DNA of 64,000 bases from Yaniella halotolerans DSM 15476 (GCF_000420805.1 NZ_ATVQ01000001.1:558001-622000); one strand, 5' to 3'; numbered from the stretch's first letter, positions 33,206 to 41,919 are shown. The notes: generated by a model from the sequence alone, not told the origin. Program-made: numbers and translations.

Positions 33206-33685
33206 ATGATGGCAAAATCTGCTAACTCACCCATAAAATCGAAAACCACTTACACGGTAGTGAAAACAGACTCCCCGAGCACCATCAACCATCCCCTAGT
33301 GCACGAGGCGACTATTGGAAACAGACGGCGCTGGGGATCGTGGCAGGATTGGCTCAGCGTTGCACTCGGTATCTACTTTGCATTGGCCCCATTGTGGATC
33401 GAGGGCGCGCCCGTCGGTATATTCGTAACGCTAGGCGTCTTGGTGATCGTTGCAGCCGTGTGGGCAGGAAGCACAGCATCCTCTACTTTGGCTGAGTTCG
33501 TGAAAATGGTGCTCGGCGCAGCGGTCATTCTCTCGGGCCTGTTTGGCGCACATGTAGAGGAACGTACCGCGATATTGAATTCCTGGGTGATCGGAGCGGC
33601 ACTGATTGTTCTGGCCTTGACTGCTGAACATCGAAACCGAGCAGGTAGGTCAGCGACCAATCCCCACGAACATCAACACACATAA
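33206..33685 (+). CDS. SPW-repeat membrane protein
   Basis: A protein of about 159 residues with four hydrophobic segments. The repeat WGSWQDWLSVALGIYFALAPLW and a second half ending ILNSWVIGAALIVLALTAEH resemble SPW-repeat proteins, which are small membrane proteins of unknown function. ATG at 33206 (or 33209) follows GGAGG at 33196-33200. A strong rho-independent-type hairpin ends the unit at 33719. The preceding 230 bp carry no gene. Confidence 0.8.
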   Translation: MMAKSANSPIKSKTTYTVVKTDSPSTINHPLVHEATIGNRRRWGSWQDWLSVALGIYFALAPLWIEGAPVGIFVTLGVLVIVAAVWAGSTASSTLAEFVKMVLGAAVILSGLFGAHVEERTAILNSWVIGAALIVLALTAEHRNRAGRSATNPHEHQHT

Positions 33686-33718
33686 ACGCACAGCACTATG
33701 ACGTTGCACGCTAGAGAC

Positions 33719-33743
33719 GCGGTACCCGATCGATGGGTACCGC
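33719..33743 (+). terminator. rho-independent terminator after SPW gene
   Basis: GCGGTACCC (33719-33727) pairs perfectly with GGGTACCGC (33735-33743) over a 7-nt loop and is followed by TTCTTTTG. Confidence 0.85.
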
Positions 33744-34017
33744 TTCTTTTGTATTTGAAAGAGCCTGACCGCCAGCGTCAGAACCAGCGTTCTAGATAGG
33801 CTCAGGTGCCATGCGTTCTGCAGAGACTACGCGACCGTGCGATCGAGACTGGTCCACGGCTACGACGGTTCGTGGGTTGTTGCCTACGTTCTGACCATCT
33901 GGATACAGCAGGCCGACTGGCCATCGCTCATGATCCGACACAGTGATAAAAGCAACGCCTGCCATGCGTCGTTCAATGCTACAACCACAATCTCGAGCTT
34001 GAACAGCAGCATCTGAG

Positions 34018-34056
34018 CCGCCACCGGAAGTTGCGAAGTACCGCCAAACGAAGTTA
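34018..34056 (-). repeat. 39-nt repeat copy B (inverted partner at 30194-30232)
   Basis: Reverse-complement partner of the repeat at 30194. A T-rich segment (AATAATTATAGTG) follows at 34056, and a GGTATACCCG motif occurs at 34098-34107. The 33744-34376 interval has no convincing gene. Confidence 0.7.
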
Positions 34057-34376
34057 ATAATTATAGTGAATAACTTCGCTGCTAAGTGTGTAAGGCAGGT
34101 ATACCCGATTTTACGCATCAGCTTGGGGAGCGCTTGTGACTGTTAGTTTCAGGTAGCTGCTTTTTGTAGTCTCGTTTGGCGGCTGATCCACTTCCAACTG
34201 GGTCCGAGTTTCCCAAAGGCCGAGGCCGGTCAAGCCCTAGTCTTCATCGACCAGGAGAAAATTAGTAGACATAAGATTGCCGTCTCGGGATGTCATCGAC
34301 TCACTGGATCGGTAGTGTGAGATTTGGCACGAGCGCCATGTTGGGCATCGTGTATCTGTATAGACGGAGGATACTC

Positions 34377-34784
34377 ATGAGTCATATAACATCCATGATC
34401 GAAACCCATCCGAATATCACAACCGACCTGGACGTGCAGAAGCTGGCCGACTGCATTGCAGCGTGTTTCGAATGCGCCCAGACGTGCACTGCGTGTGCGG
34501 ATGCTTGTTTGGCTGAAGACGCGGTAACTGACTTGCGGAACTGCCTCCGGCTGAATCTTGACTGTGCCGATTTGTGCACCGCCACAGGTCACTTGCTCAG
34601 CCGTCGTACCGGTAGCAACCTGGCCACCGTCCAAGCAGCCCTGGAAGCATGCCGGGTTGCCTGCGCAGAGTGTGCTGTCGAATGCGAAAAACATGCAGAT
34701 CATCACGAGCACTGTCGAGTTTGCGCTGAGGCCTGCCGCAGATGTGAACAGGCTTGTGCCGACCTGTTATCCGCGATCGGTTAA
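34377..34784 (+). CDS. four-helix-bundle Cys-rich copper-binding protein (DUF326/Csp-like)
   Basis: A 135-residue cytoplasmic protein in which cysteines recur along predicted helices (CIAACFECAQTCTACADAC, RNCLRLNLDCADLC, CRVACAECAVECEKH, CRVCAEACRRCEQAC). This matches DUF326 four-helix bundles, whose Csp members store many Cu(I) ions inside the bundle. About 19 cysteines are present. No signal peptide, so a Csp3-like cytosolic version. ATG at 34377 has GGAGG 6 bases upstream. The neighbouring copper genes fit a storage or buffering role. Confidence 0.9.
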   Translation: MSHITSMIETHPNITTDLDVQKLADCIAACFECAQTCTACADACLAEDAVTDLRNCLRLNLDCADLCTATGHLLSRRTGSNLATVQAALEACRVACAECAVECEKHADHHEHCRVCAEACRRCEQACADLLSAIG

Positions 34785-34810
34785 TAGCGCCGCCATAAGT
34801 CTTGACAACC

Positions 34811-34842
34811 ACGCCCAGCCGAGGCCCACTTCGGCTGGGCGT
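34811..34842 (+). terminator. rho-independent terminator after four-helix protein
   Basis: A perfect 12-bp stem (ACGCCCAGCCGA / TCGGCTGGGCGT) closes an 8-nt loop 26 bases past the stop codon, followed by ATTAAAT. Confidence 0.85.
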
Positions 34843-34941
34843 ATTAAATGACAGAACATTCACCGCGATCGTGACTGCCGCACCCACTGGTGTCGGCGAG
34901 CACGGCAGTCATCTAGCGGACGGGATATGTCGCATCCTGTA

Positions 34942-35538
34942 TTAGTCGACGGGTTGAACTTCGCTTTCCACGACCCATTTGTGGTTGGTCATTTCCATAC
35001 CATCCATCTCAAAGTCGACCATGTACACGGTTTCATCGGTTGAGCTATCGATAGTAGCCTCGGCACCCTCCATGCCTGCCATGTGCGTGGCGTTCAAGGT
35101 GGCAGTGCTTCCTGGGTCAAGAGGGGCGTCGCCAGGGTCTTCGAGTTCCTCGTGAACCACCCATTTGTGATCTTCTACCGGGTCGCCGCCATCGGTCGGG
35201 GTATAGCTGACCGAGTACGTGATGGTGTCGAATGCTCCTGAGATCGTGGCCTCGGTACCCTCCATGCCTGGCATGTGATCGGCTTCCAGGATGACATTTT
35301 GCCCGACTTCATAGGTGGGGTCAGTGGCTTCCTGTATTCCTTCCGGTGGTGGGCCACCGTCAGGATTGTGATCATGAGCGCCGGCATCCTGGTTTGCATC
35401 ATCGGTTTCTGTAGCGGTTTCAGTGGGTTCAGGCTGAGGTTCTGTTTCTTCATCGCCAGTGCCACCACAGGCTGTCAAGAATAGGACTCCCGCAGCTGCG
35501 CTGAGGGTGAGTCGAGTCATTCGGGTAACGGTTTTCAT
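34942..35538 (-). CDS. YdhK-family (DUF1541) lipoprotein
   Basis: A 198-residue lipoprotein with lipobox VLFLTACGG and an acidic linker rich in Glu/Thr/His. Two tandem DUF1541 domains follow, each opening [AL].[AL]..HM.GMEG.EATI and closing with DHKWVV/NHKWVV. The Met- and His-rich motifs (HMPGMEG, HMAGMEG, MDGMEMTNHK) suggest extracellular Cu(I) binding, consistent with the adjacent copper genes. Start at ATG 35538 follows GGAGAG. Divergent from copZ across a CsoR-type operator. Confidence 0.85.
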   Translation of the reverse strand: MKTVTRMTRLTLSAAAGVLFLTACGGTGDEETEPQPEPTETATETDDANQDAGAHDHNPDGGPPPEGIQEATDPTYEVGQNVILEADHMPGMEGTEATISGAFDTITYSVSYTPTDGGDPVEDHKWVVHEELEDPGDAPLDPGSTATLNATHMAGMEGAEATIDSSTDETVYMVDFEMDGMEMTNHKWVVESEVQPVD

Positions 35539-35667
35539 AATCTCTCCTTCTTGAGGGGCTTTCCTGGACGGTTCTGGTGAGGCCTTGTACAAGGCGCATG
35601 ATCGGCTATCCCCGCCGTTCTCATGGCTCACAGAATTCCATGAATCTCTCAAAACCATGCATTGAAA

Positions 35668-35686
35668 TATACCCTATAGGGGTATA
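35668..35686. promoter_or_regulatory. CsoR-type operator between ydhK-like gene and copZ
   Basis: The near-perfect inverted repeat TATACCC-TATA-GGGGTATA matches the G-tract pseudo-palindrome of CsoR operators (TACCC...GGGTA). It lies 38 bp upstream of copZ and in the divergent gap toward the lipoprotein gene, so both could be controlled by the CsoR encoded at 38319. Confidence 0.7.
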
Positions 35687-35723
35687 GAGTATCGGAGCAA
35701 GATCCAAGTAAGGAAGTACAGAG

Positions 35724-35933
35724 ATGCACACACGTGAGTATCAGGTAACGGGTATGAGTTGCGGTGGTTGTGAGTCCTCGGTTCACGAAGCGGTATCGCA
35801 GATTTCGGGTATCGACGGTGTCGATGTGAGCGCCGATCGTGGTCGCCTTGTGGTGACTGCGGAGGGTCAGGTTGATGATCGTGCAGTGATTGGTGCGGTT
35901 GAAGCGGCTGGGTATCAAGCGTCCCCGGCCTAA
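35724..35933 (+). CDS. copZ: copper chaperone CopZ (HMA domain)
   Basis: A 69-residue heavy-metal-associated domain protein with the Cu(I)-binding motif MSCGGC at residues 11-16 (GMSCGGCESSVHEAVSQ) and the beta-alpha-beta-beta-alpha-beta pattern ending AVEAAGYQA. It would shuttle Cu(I) in the cytosol to CsoR and the ATPase. First gene of the cop unit, immediately after the CsoR-type operator. copB starts 131 bases after its stop. Confidence 0.93.
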   Translation: MHTREYQVTGMSCGGCESSVHEAVSQISGIDGVDVSADRGRLVVTAEGQVDDRAVIGAVEAAGYQASPA

Positions 35934-36063
35934 AGGAACATCCTGTCTGACATTCTGGACTCGTCCCAACGAAGCCCCTTATGCACAGCGTCGACCGACA
36001 GCACCGTGCGCAGGGACCACTTGTCATTCATCCACTCATTCATCGTTCGGAAAGGAACGTGTC

Positions 36064-38268
36064 ATGGTTGAACGCGACCATCACAGCCACCACCAAGACC
36101 CCCCTGATCATCATCAGTCTGGGCACACAGAAACAGCAGTCACGCACGCCGACCATGATCACCACGGTCGCGGAAACGACCACGGACATGAACCGGATGG
36201 GCATGGGCACGAAGGTCAGCACCATGCGGGTCATGAAGACCACGGTGGTCACGCTGGACATGATCACGGTGATCATGTTGGCCAGTTTCGGCGGTTGTTT
36301 TGGATCATGCTGGTCATGGGGATCCCCGTGGTCGCGTTCAACCCCATGTTTGCCGAACTCTTGGGGTATCAGCTGCCTGATGCGGCATGGGTGTGGTGGG
36401 TGTCGCCCATCCTTGGCACGGTCATGTACTTCTGGGGCGGTCAGCCGTTCCTAACGGGTGCGATCTCGGAGATCCGTGGTCGCCAGCCCGGGATGATGTT
36501 GCTGATCGGGTTGGCCATTACGGTGGCATTTATCGCGTCCTGGGGTGCCACACTTGGCATCGTGGATCACGAACTGAACTTTTGGTGGGAACTGGCCCTG
36601 CTAGTGGTCATCATGTTGTTGGGCCATTGGATCGAAATGCGATCTCTGGCCCAGACCACTACCGCGCTGGACTCGCTGGCCGCACTACTGCCTGATGAGG
36701 CCGAGAAAGTTCACGGCGACGATGTGGTCAAGGTAGCCCCCGCTGAGCTGGTCGTTGGGGATGTGGTGATTGTTCGTCCTGGTGCTGCGGTACCGGCTGA
36801 TGGCCAGATCGTGGATGGCAGTGCCTCCATGGATGAATCCATGGTCACCGGAGAATCCAAGGCAGTCCGGCGTGAGGTCGGCGAGCACGTGGTGGCTGGA
36901 ACGGTAGCCACCGACTCCGGCGTGCGGGTGGAGGTCACTGCTATTGGTGATGACACGGCCTTGGCCGGTATTCAAAAGCTGGTCGCCGATGCGCAAGCTT
37001 CCTCTTCGCGTGCCCAGCGGCTCGCTGATACCGCTGCGGGCTGGTTATTCTGGTTTGCCTTGGGGGCAGCGCTGGTCACAGCTATCGTCTGGTCGCTGTT
37101 GGGTGCACCGGATGCCGCAGTGGTCCGCACGATTACCGTTCTGGTCATCGCCTGTCCACATGCCCTGGGGTTGGCCATCCCGCTGGTTGTGTCCATTGCC
37201 ACGGAGCGTGCTGCACGTGGTGGGGTGTTAATTAAAGACCGGCTGGCGTTGGAATCAATGCGAACCGTGGATTCGGTGCTCTTTGATAAGACCGGCACGC
37301 TGACTAAGGGCGAACCAACCGTCACCGGCATAGACCCGGTCGGCGACCGGGATGAACAGGACGTCCTGGCGCTGGCCGCTGCTGCTGAAGCCGACAGTGA
37401 GCATCCATTAGCCAGTGCCATTGTTGGGGCCGCTCGCGTACGTGATGTGAGCGTGCCGAAGGCCACCGACTTCTCGTCCTCCCCCGCCGTGGGGGTCAAA
37501 GCCACCGTTGAGGGCACAGTGATCGAAGTGGGTGGACCCTACCTCTTGGAACAGCATCACCAAGATGAATTAGCAATCGCCGATCAGTGGCGTAAAGAAG
37601 GCGCGATCATTTTGCACGTGCTCGCCGATGGGCACGTCATTGGAGCATTGCGGCTGGCCGATGAGATCCGACCTGAGTCACGAGACGCCGTGGAGGCACT
37701 GCATGCCAACGGTGTCCAGGTCGTGATGATTACCGGCGATGCTGAAGCGGTGGCCAATACAGTTGCCACCGACCTGGGCATTGACCGGGTCTTTGCAGGA
37801 GTCCGACCCGAGGACAAGGCCGCAAAAGTCGCTGAACTCCAGGATGAGGGCAAAAAGGTTGCGATGGTTGGCGATGGCGTCAATGACGCCCCGGCCTTGG
37901 CCCAAGCTGATGTCGGTATCGCCATCGGTGCTGGCACCGACGTGGCCATTGGCTCCGCCGGGGTCATTTTAGCGTCGTCCGATCCGCGCTCGGTCCTGTC
38001 AGTGTTCGAGCTATCCCGAGCCAGCTACCGGAAGATGAAACAAAACCTCTGGTGGGCTGCCGGCTACAACATCGCTGCCGTCCCTCTTGCCGCCGGTGTG
38101 TTAGCTCCCATCGGTTTCATTCTCCCGATGAGCGTCGGGGCAATCCTGATGTCACTATCCACGATTATTGTTGCACTCAACGCTCAGTTGCTGCGGCGAC
38201 TGGATCTGACCCCGGCAGCAAGCACCGCCAAGTCCTTAGACCGATCCCCCGAAGCAGTGCCTGCCTAA
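36064..38268 (+). CDS. copB: CopB-type copper/silver P1B-3 ATPase
   Basis: A 734-residue metal pump. The first 80 residues are extremely His-rich (HH, HGH, HDH runs) in place of an HMA domain. Core motifs are TGES, CPHALGLAIP (CPH, the P1B-3 class), DKTGTLTKGEP, SEHPLA, GD.E and GDGVNDAPALAQAD. CPH with a His-rich N-terminus is typical of CopB, exporting Cu(I)/Cu(II) or Ag(I). ATG at 36064 follows GGAAAGGAAC. Downstream of copZ and upstream of csoR. Confidence 0.92.
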   Translation: MVERDHHSHHQDPPDHHQSGHTETAVTHADHDHHGRGNDHGHEPDGHGHEGQHHAGHEDHGGHAGHDHGDHVGQFRRLFWIMLVMGIPVVAFNPMFAELLGYQLPDAAWVWWVSPILGTVMYFWGGQPFLTGAISEIRGRQPGMMLLIGLAITVAFIASWGATLGIVDHELNFWWELALLVVIMLLGHWIEMRSLAQTTTALDSLAALLPDEAEKVHGDDVVKVAPAELVVGDVVIVRPGAAVPADGQIVDGSASMDESMVTGESKAVRREVGEHVVAGTVATDSGVRVEVTAIGDDTALAGIQKLVADAQASSSRAQRLADTAAGWLFWFALGAALVTAIVWSLLGAPDAAVVRTITVLVIACPHALGLAIPLVVSIATERAARGGVLIKDRLALESMRTVDSVLFDKTGTLTKGEPTVTGIDPVGDRDEQDVLALAAAAEADSEHPLASAIVGAARVRDVSVPKATDFSSSPAVGVKATVEGTVIEVGGPYLLEQHHQDELAIADQWRKEGAIILHVLADGHVIGALRLADEIRPESRDAVEALHANGVQVVMITGDAEAVANTVATDLGIDRVFAGVRPEDKAAKVAELQDEGKKVAMVGDGVNDAPALAQADVGIAIGAGTDVAIGSAGVILASSDPRSVLSVFELSRASYRKMKQNLWWAAGYNIAAVPLAAGVLAPIGFILPMSVGAILMSLSTIIVALNAQLLRRLDLTPAASTAKSLDRSPEAVPA

Positions 38269-38318
38269 AATATGGCCCTGCTACCGGCACAAATAGATTC
38301 GAACACGAAAGTAAAACA

Positions 38319-38630
38319 ATGACACACGAAACTCATGATCCCGTAGCTGACCACGGCTACATCAGTGACAAAGACCGCTACCTGGCACGCGTCAAACGCA
38401 TTGAAGGCCAAGCCCGTGGCATCCACCGGATGATCGATGAGAATACCTACTGCATTGATATTCTCACCCAAATCAGCGCGCTCAACTCAGCGCTCAATAA
38501 CGTCGCGCTGAGTTTACTCGATGACCACCTGCGACACTGCGTTGTCGGAGCAGCCAAAACCGGTGGGGCTGAAGCCGAGGCGAAAATTACCGAAGCCTCA
38601 GATGCCATCGCCCGTCTAGTCCGGTCCTAG
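38319..38630 (+). CDS. csoR: CsoR-family copper-sensing repressor
   Basis: A 103-residue helical repressor: YLARVKRIEGQARGIHRMI, then CIDILTQISALNSALNNVALSLLDDHLRHC. The Cys-His-Cys ligand set of CsoR (Cys in YCID, His and Cys in HLRHC) is complete. Cu(I) binding should release operator DNA upstream of copZ and of the DUF305 gene. ATG at 38319 follows AAAGTAAAACA, a weak ribosome binding site, 50 bases after copB. Confidence 0.93.
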   Translation: MTHETHDPVADHGYISDKDRYLARVKRIEGQARGIHRMIDENTYCIDILTQISALNSALNNVALSLLDDHLRHCVVGAAKTGGAEAEAKITEASDAIARLVRS

Positions 38631-38632
38631 CA

Positions 38633-38696
38633 AGACGCAGCGAGTCACGCCACTCAGCGCACCGACCTACGCCGCTAAGACACGCTCGCTGCGTCT
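38633..38696 (+). terminator. long-loop hairpin after csoR
   Basis: AGACGCAGCGAG (38633-38644) pairs perfectly over 12 bp with CTCGCTGCGTCT (38685-38696), closing a 40-nt loop right after the csoR stop. Likely a transcript end or processing structure; there is no T-run. Confidence 0.55.
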
Positions 38697-38842
38697 CTAA
38701 CCTAGATCCGTAATGCAGGTGGCATATTCCATGGTTGGCACCCGCAGCAACCGGATCGACCAATTCGCATAGTTTGTTCAAGCTCTGATTGCATTGGTTC
38801 ACGACATCTTCAGCAAAACATGCACAAGTAAGGAACCCTTGG

Positions 38843-38862
38843 ATATACCCTTAGGGGGTATC
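38843..38862 (+). promoter_or_regulatory. CsoR-type operator upstream of DUF305 gene
   Basis: ATATACCC-TTAGG-GGGTAT resembles the site upstream of copZ and lies about 90 bp before the DUF305 lipoprotein start, suggesting that this gene belongs to the same copper regulon. The rest of 38697-38949 shows no gene. Confidence 0.62.
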
Positions 38863-38949
38863 CCTATCTTTGTGTGCGCTCATCGCGTGACTTGCCTGAT
38901 GAGCATCGCCAAAAGCTTGACAGACTAATTCGTTGAGAAGGTCGCTCCC

Positions 38950-39591
38950 ATGACAAATACAACACTGCCGCGCAAAATCACTGGACTACTGGCCGCCTCA
39001 ACATTATCTCTGGGTATGGTGTCATGTGCAGCCCAGGACCAAGAGGCTACGGACCAGGCTCTCACGGATGCAGATGGCGTTCAGGTGACAGCAGGTCCGA
39101 ATCAACCCGAAGAGGTCAACGGCGTTGATCTCCACTTCGTGGCGATGATGACGCCCCATCATCAGCAAGCCGTCGAGATGAGTGACATCATCTTAGCGGC
39201 CGATGAGAGCAGCGAAGCAACGAATGACTTAGCGGACAGAATCAAAATCGGTCAGCAACAAGAAATCGATACCATGGTCGAATGGGCTGATGCATGGGAA
39301 CAAGATGAGCTGATGGCACATCACGCTCCACACGTTGCCAATGGCATGCTGGATCCTGAGCAAATGGAACAACTGGACTCATTAGACGGGGATGAAGCTG
39401 ACACGCTGTTTTTGCAGCTCATGCACTTTCACCACGAAGGCGCTATTGCCATGACCGAAGATCAAATCGATCATGGCGGTTATCAACCGTTAGTCGAGCT
39501 GGCCCAACAAATGGTCGACGTCCAGACAGCCGAAATGCAAGAGATGGAACAACTCCTCCAAGCCAAAGGCGAAGGGCTAATCACCGACTGA
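38950..39591 (+). CDS. DUF305 lipoprotein (copper-responsive)
   Basis: A 213-residue lipoprotein: lipobox LGMVSCAA near residue 26, then two ferritin-like helical-hairpin halves of DUF305, with MMTPHHQQAVEM and LQLMHFHHEGAIAMTEDQ. Paired His/Met clusters on the helices suggest extracellular metal binding. A CsoR-type operator lies upstream. It is a frequent partner of copper ATPases in actinobacteria. Separate unit from copZ-copB-csoR. Confidence 0.88.
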   Translation: MTNTTLPRKITGLLAASTLSLGMVSCAAQDQEATDQALTDADGVQVTAGPNQPEEVNGVDLHFVAMMTPHHQQAVEMSDIILAADESSEATNDLADRIKIGQQQEIDTMVEWADAWEQDELMAHHAPHVANGMLDPEQMEQLDSLDGDEADTLFLQLMHFHHEGAIAMTEDQIDHGGYQPLVELAQQMVDVQTAEMQEMEQLLQAKGEGLITD

Positions 39592-39737
39592 TGCCATCAG
39601 CGTCGATGTTCAGCAGCGGGCTCTATGGATTTCGGACACTTTCATACCGTGCGTATGCCCACTTAACAGTTAGCGGATACAAGAGCGCCTACCATTCAGA
39701 GCTGAGTAAGAGAGTCCACCTAGACGAACGCGTATAG

Positions 39738-39758
39738 GCGGGTATACCCGCTTTAACA
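39738..39758 (+). repeat. GGGTATACCCGC direct repeat, left flank of mer cassette
   Basis: A perfect 14-bp palindrome (GCGGGTATACCCGC) lies 34 bp past the merA stop. The 12-nt core and following TT-ACA recur at 41793, 36 bp past the merR stop. The remaining 39592-39784 interval is noncoding. Confidence 0.55.
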
Positions 39759-39784
39759 GTCTCCGGCGTGCTGCGGCTGCGGCG

Positions 39785-41230
39785 TTAGGTGGCACAACAG
39801 GAGAGCATGCTGACGTCGGTGGTAAAGGATTGCGCCGCGATTTTCAGGCCCTCGGCCATGGTCAGATAGGGACTCCACTGGGTGGCCAGTTGGGTCACGG
39901 TCATATTAGCTGCCAGGATATAGCCCCCCGCAGCGGCCAAGTCTCCAGCGTCGGTGGCCACGGCGGTGATCCCCACAATCTGGTTGGTGTCGGCATCGGC
40001 AACGATTTTGATAAACCCGCGCGTATCGCGATTGACTTGAGCACGCGGCACGTAGTCCAGCGGCAGGACTCGACAGGTGCACCGGATTCCGGCGGCTTGG
40101 GCTTGGTGATCGGTCATCCCCACCGCACCCACGGCCGGTGCGGTGAACGTGACACGTGGCAGGTGGGTGTAGTCCACGGCGTGGTTGGCGTTGGTGAAGG
40201 CATTGTCGACGACTTGTCCCCCATGGGAAGAGGCCACGTAGACAAATTGGGGGTGGCCGGTGACATCACCGGCTGCCCAAATCCGCGGGTTCGAGGAGGC
40301 TAGGTGCGCATCGACGACCACTTCGCCGCCTGGCCCGGTGTCCACCCCCACACTGGCAAGGTTCAAACCTGCGGTGACCGGGGTCCGGCCGGTCGCCACC
40401 AACAGGTGCGTGGCATGCAAGTGACGGGTCTGGCCTTGGATGGTGGCCGTCACGAGCACGCCTCCGGTAGTCGCCTCGGTGGCCACTGCCGTCACTGCCG
40501 CCTGATGGATCGCCTGAATCCCTTCATCGGCGAATACCTCCCTGAGCGTGTCGGCGACTTCTGGTTCCTCCCTTGATAACAACCGGGACCGGGCCAGTAC
40601 GGTCACCTTGGAGCCCAGTCGGGAAAACCACTGGGCTTGTTCGAGGGCAACATAGCCTGCCCCGAGAATGATCAGCGACTCCGGCACCTCGGACAGGTCC
40701 ATGGCCGTGGTAGAGGTCAAATACTCGATGTCTTCCAGTCCGGCAATGTCGGGAATCGTTGGGGTGGACCCAGTAGCCAGCAGGTAATGCTGGGCCTGGA
40801 CTGTTTCGATGGTCCCGTCCGTACAGGTCACCTCCAACACCGGGTCATCCGGAGACCCGGTAAAAGTAGCTTCTCCCAGGATCAGCTGCCAACCATAAGC
40901 GGTGATCAAATCCAGATATTTGTCAGATCGCATCTGCTCGACCAGGGCGTCTTTTCCAGCGATAACTGCTGGCATATCCACCGGCCCCGCGGTAGCGGTA
41001 ATCCCGGGATACCGGGCCGCGTCCGTGGCCCCATGACGTGCCTCGGCAGCAGCCAAGAGTGCTTTCGACGGCACACACCCGGTGTTGACACAGGTGCCAC
41101 CCACCGTGCCACGCTCGATCATCACCACACTTTTGCCCAAGGTGCTAGCCCGGATTGCCGCAGCAAAAGCGGCACCCCCCGATCCAATAATCGCAAAATC
41201 CACCATCTGGGTGGGCTGATGTGTTCTCAT
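39785..41230 (-). CDS. merA: mercuric reductase MerA
   Basis: A 481-residue flavoprotein disulfide reductase reducing Hg(II) to Hg(0) with NADPH. The start shows FAD binding (FAIIGSGGAAFAAAI), the redox motif GTCVNTGCVPSK, NADPH site LIILGAGYVALEQAQ, and the C-terminal Hg-delivering vicinal cysteines (MLSCCAT). No N-terminal HMA domain, common in actinobacteria. ATG at 41230 is preferred because GGAGGAGG precedes it; in-frame codons run further upstream. Divergent from merR with the MerR operator between. Confidence 0.94.
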   Translation of the reverse strand: MRTHQPTQMVDFAIIGSGGAAFAAAIRASTLGKSVVMIERGTVGGTCVNTGCVPSKALLAAAEARHGATDAARYPGITATAGPVDMPAVIAGKDALVEQMRSDKYLDLITAYGWQLILGEATFTGSPDDPVLEVTCTDGTIETVQAQHYLLATGSTPTIPDIAGLEDIEYLTSTTAMDLSEVPESLIILGAGYVALEQAQWFSRLGSKVTVLARSRLLSREEPEVADTLREVFADEGIQAIHQAAVTAVATEATTGGVLVTATIQGQTRHLHATHLLVATGRTPVTAGLNLASVGVDTGPGGEVVVDAHLASSNPRIWAAGDVTGHPQFVYVASSHGGQVVDNAFTNANHAVDYTHLPRVTFTAPAVGAVGMTDHQAQAAGIRCTCRVLPLDYVPRAQVNRDTRGFIKIVADADTNQIVGITAVATDAGDLAAAGGYILAANMTVTQLATQWSPYLTMAEGLKIAAQSFTTDVSMLSCCAT

Positions 41231-41304
41231 GCGTGGTCCTCCTCCTGCAAAACCGCTCCCCAGGACCGGCTGCTGGCCGTCACGGGTGCGTCTTTTCAGC
41301 CTAA

Positions 41305-41326
41305 ACCTTCCCCTATACTGGAAGGT
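41305..41326. promoter_or_regulatory. mer operator between merA and merR
   Basis: Perfect inverted repeat ACCTTCC-N8-GGAAGGT. On the minus strand it sits inside a TTGACC / TTAGGC pair separated by a 19-bp spacer, the overlong spacing typical of MerR-activated promoters. The layout fits MerR twisting DNA to switch on merA. Confidence 0.8.
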
Positions 41327-41367
41327 CAAACTCAGATCAACATCAGTGGCCACAGAAGGAGCGAAGT

Positions 41368-41757
41368 ATGCGGATCGGTGAGGTTGCCACAGCAACCGGT
41401 GTGACGACAAAAACCCTACGATACTACGAAGACATTGGCCTGCTGCCGCCCCCAGCACGACAAGCCAACGGATATCGCAACTACTCCCCCGACACCCGCA
41501 CCCGCGTGGAATTCATCACCCGAGGCCGGAAGGCGGGGCTCAGTCTGGCAAACCTGCGCGTCCTGCTGGACCTTCGCGACACCGGCCAAGCCCCCTGCAG
41601 CCACCTCAGCGACATCCTCGACGACCAACTGACAGCGCTCGACGCCCAGATTGCGGCCTTAACTGAACTTCGCGCCACCGTCGCCCACGCCCACCAGATC
41701 GCCACCACTGGCCACCCCCAAGACTGTGACCCCAACCAGATTTGCAGCTACCTCTAA
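41368..41757 (+). CDS. merR: MerR-family mercury-responsive regulator
   Basis: A 129-residue MerR-family protein: winged helix MRIGEVATATGVTTKTLRYYEDIGLLPP, then the dimerisation helix and cysteines (PCSHLSDIL; DCDPNQICSYL) positioned as Hg(II) ligands. Divergent transcription from merA across a perfect MerR-type operator supports mercury sensing. It differs from proteobacterial MerR in the C-terminal Cys pattern, which is usual for actinobacteria. Confidence 0.9.
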   Translation: MRIGEVATATGVTTKTLRYYEDIGLLPPPARQANGYRNYSPDTRTRVEFITRGRKAGLSLANLRVLLDLRDTGQAPCSHLSDILDDQLTALDAQIAALTELRATVAHAHQIATTGHPQDCDPNQICSYL

Positions 41758-41792
41758 CCCCACACCTTGAGTCCGCCGACCACATTCGGACA

Positions 41793-41813
41793 GGGTATAC
41801 CCGCATTGACACT
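41793..41813 (+). repeat. GGGTATACCCGC direct repeat, right flank of mer cassette
   Basis: Shares GGGTATACCCGC plus the trailing TT-ACA with 39740; the two copies lie just outside the two gene ends of the divergent mer pair. A preceding GAGTCC..CC is also shared by both. Confidence 0.55.
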
Positions 41814-41919
41814 TGGCAGGACCTGCAGCAGCCACGCTATCTACGGCCCTGTTGCCTCATTGCAATACCTCCGGGAACACGCCTTCGTTGCCTCACATGA
41901 ATACCTTCGGATGGAGTTG

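Noticed and set aside
33792-34118. 108-codon minus-strand frame containing NFVWRYFATSGG
   Set aside because: No ribosome binding site; the only notable part is the 39-nt repeat, also present in noncoding DNA at 30194.
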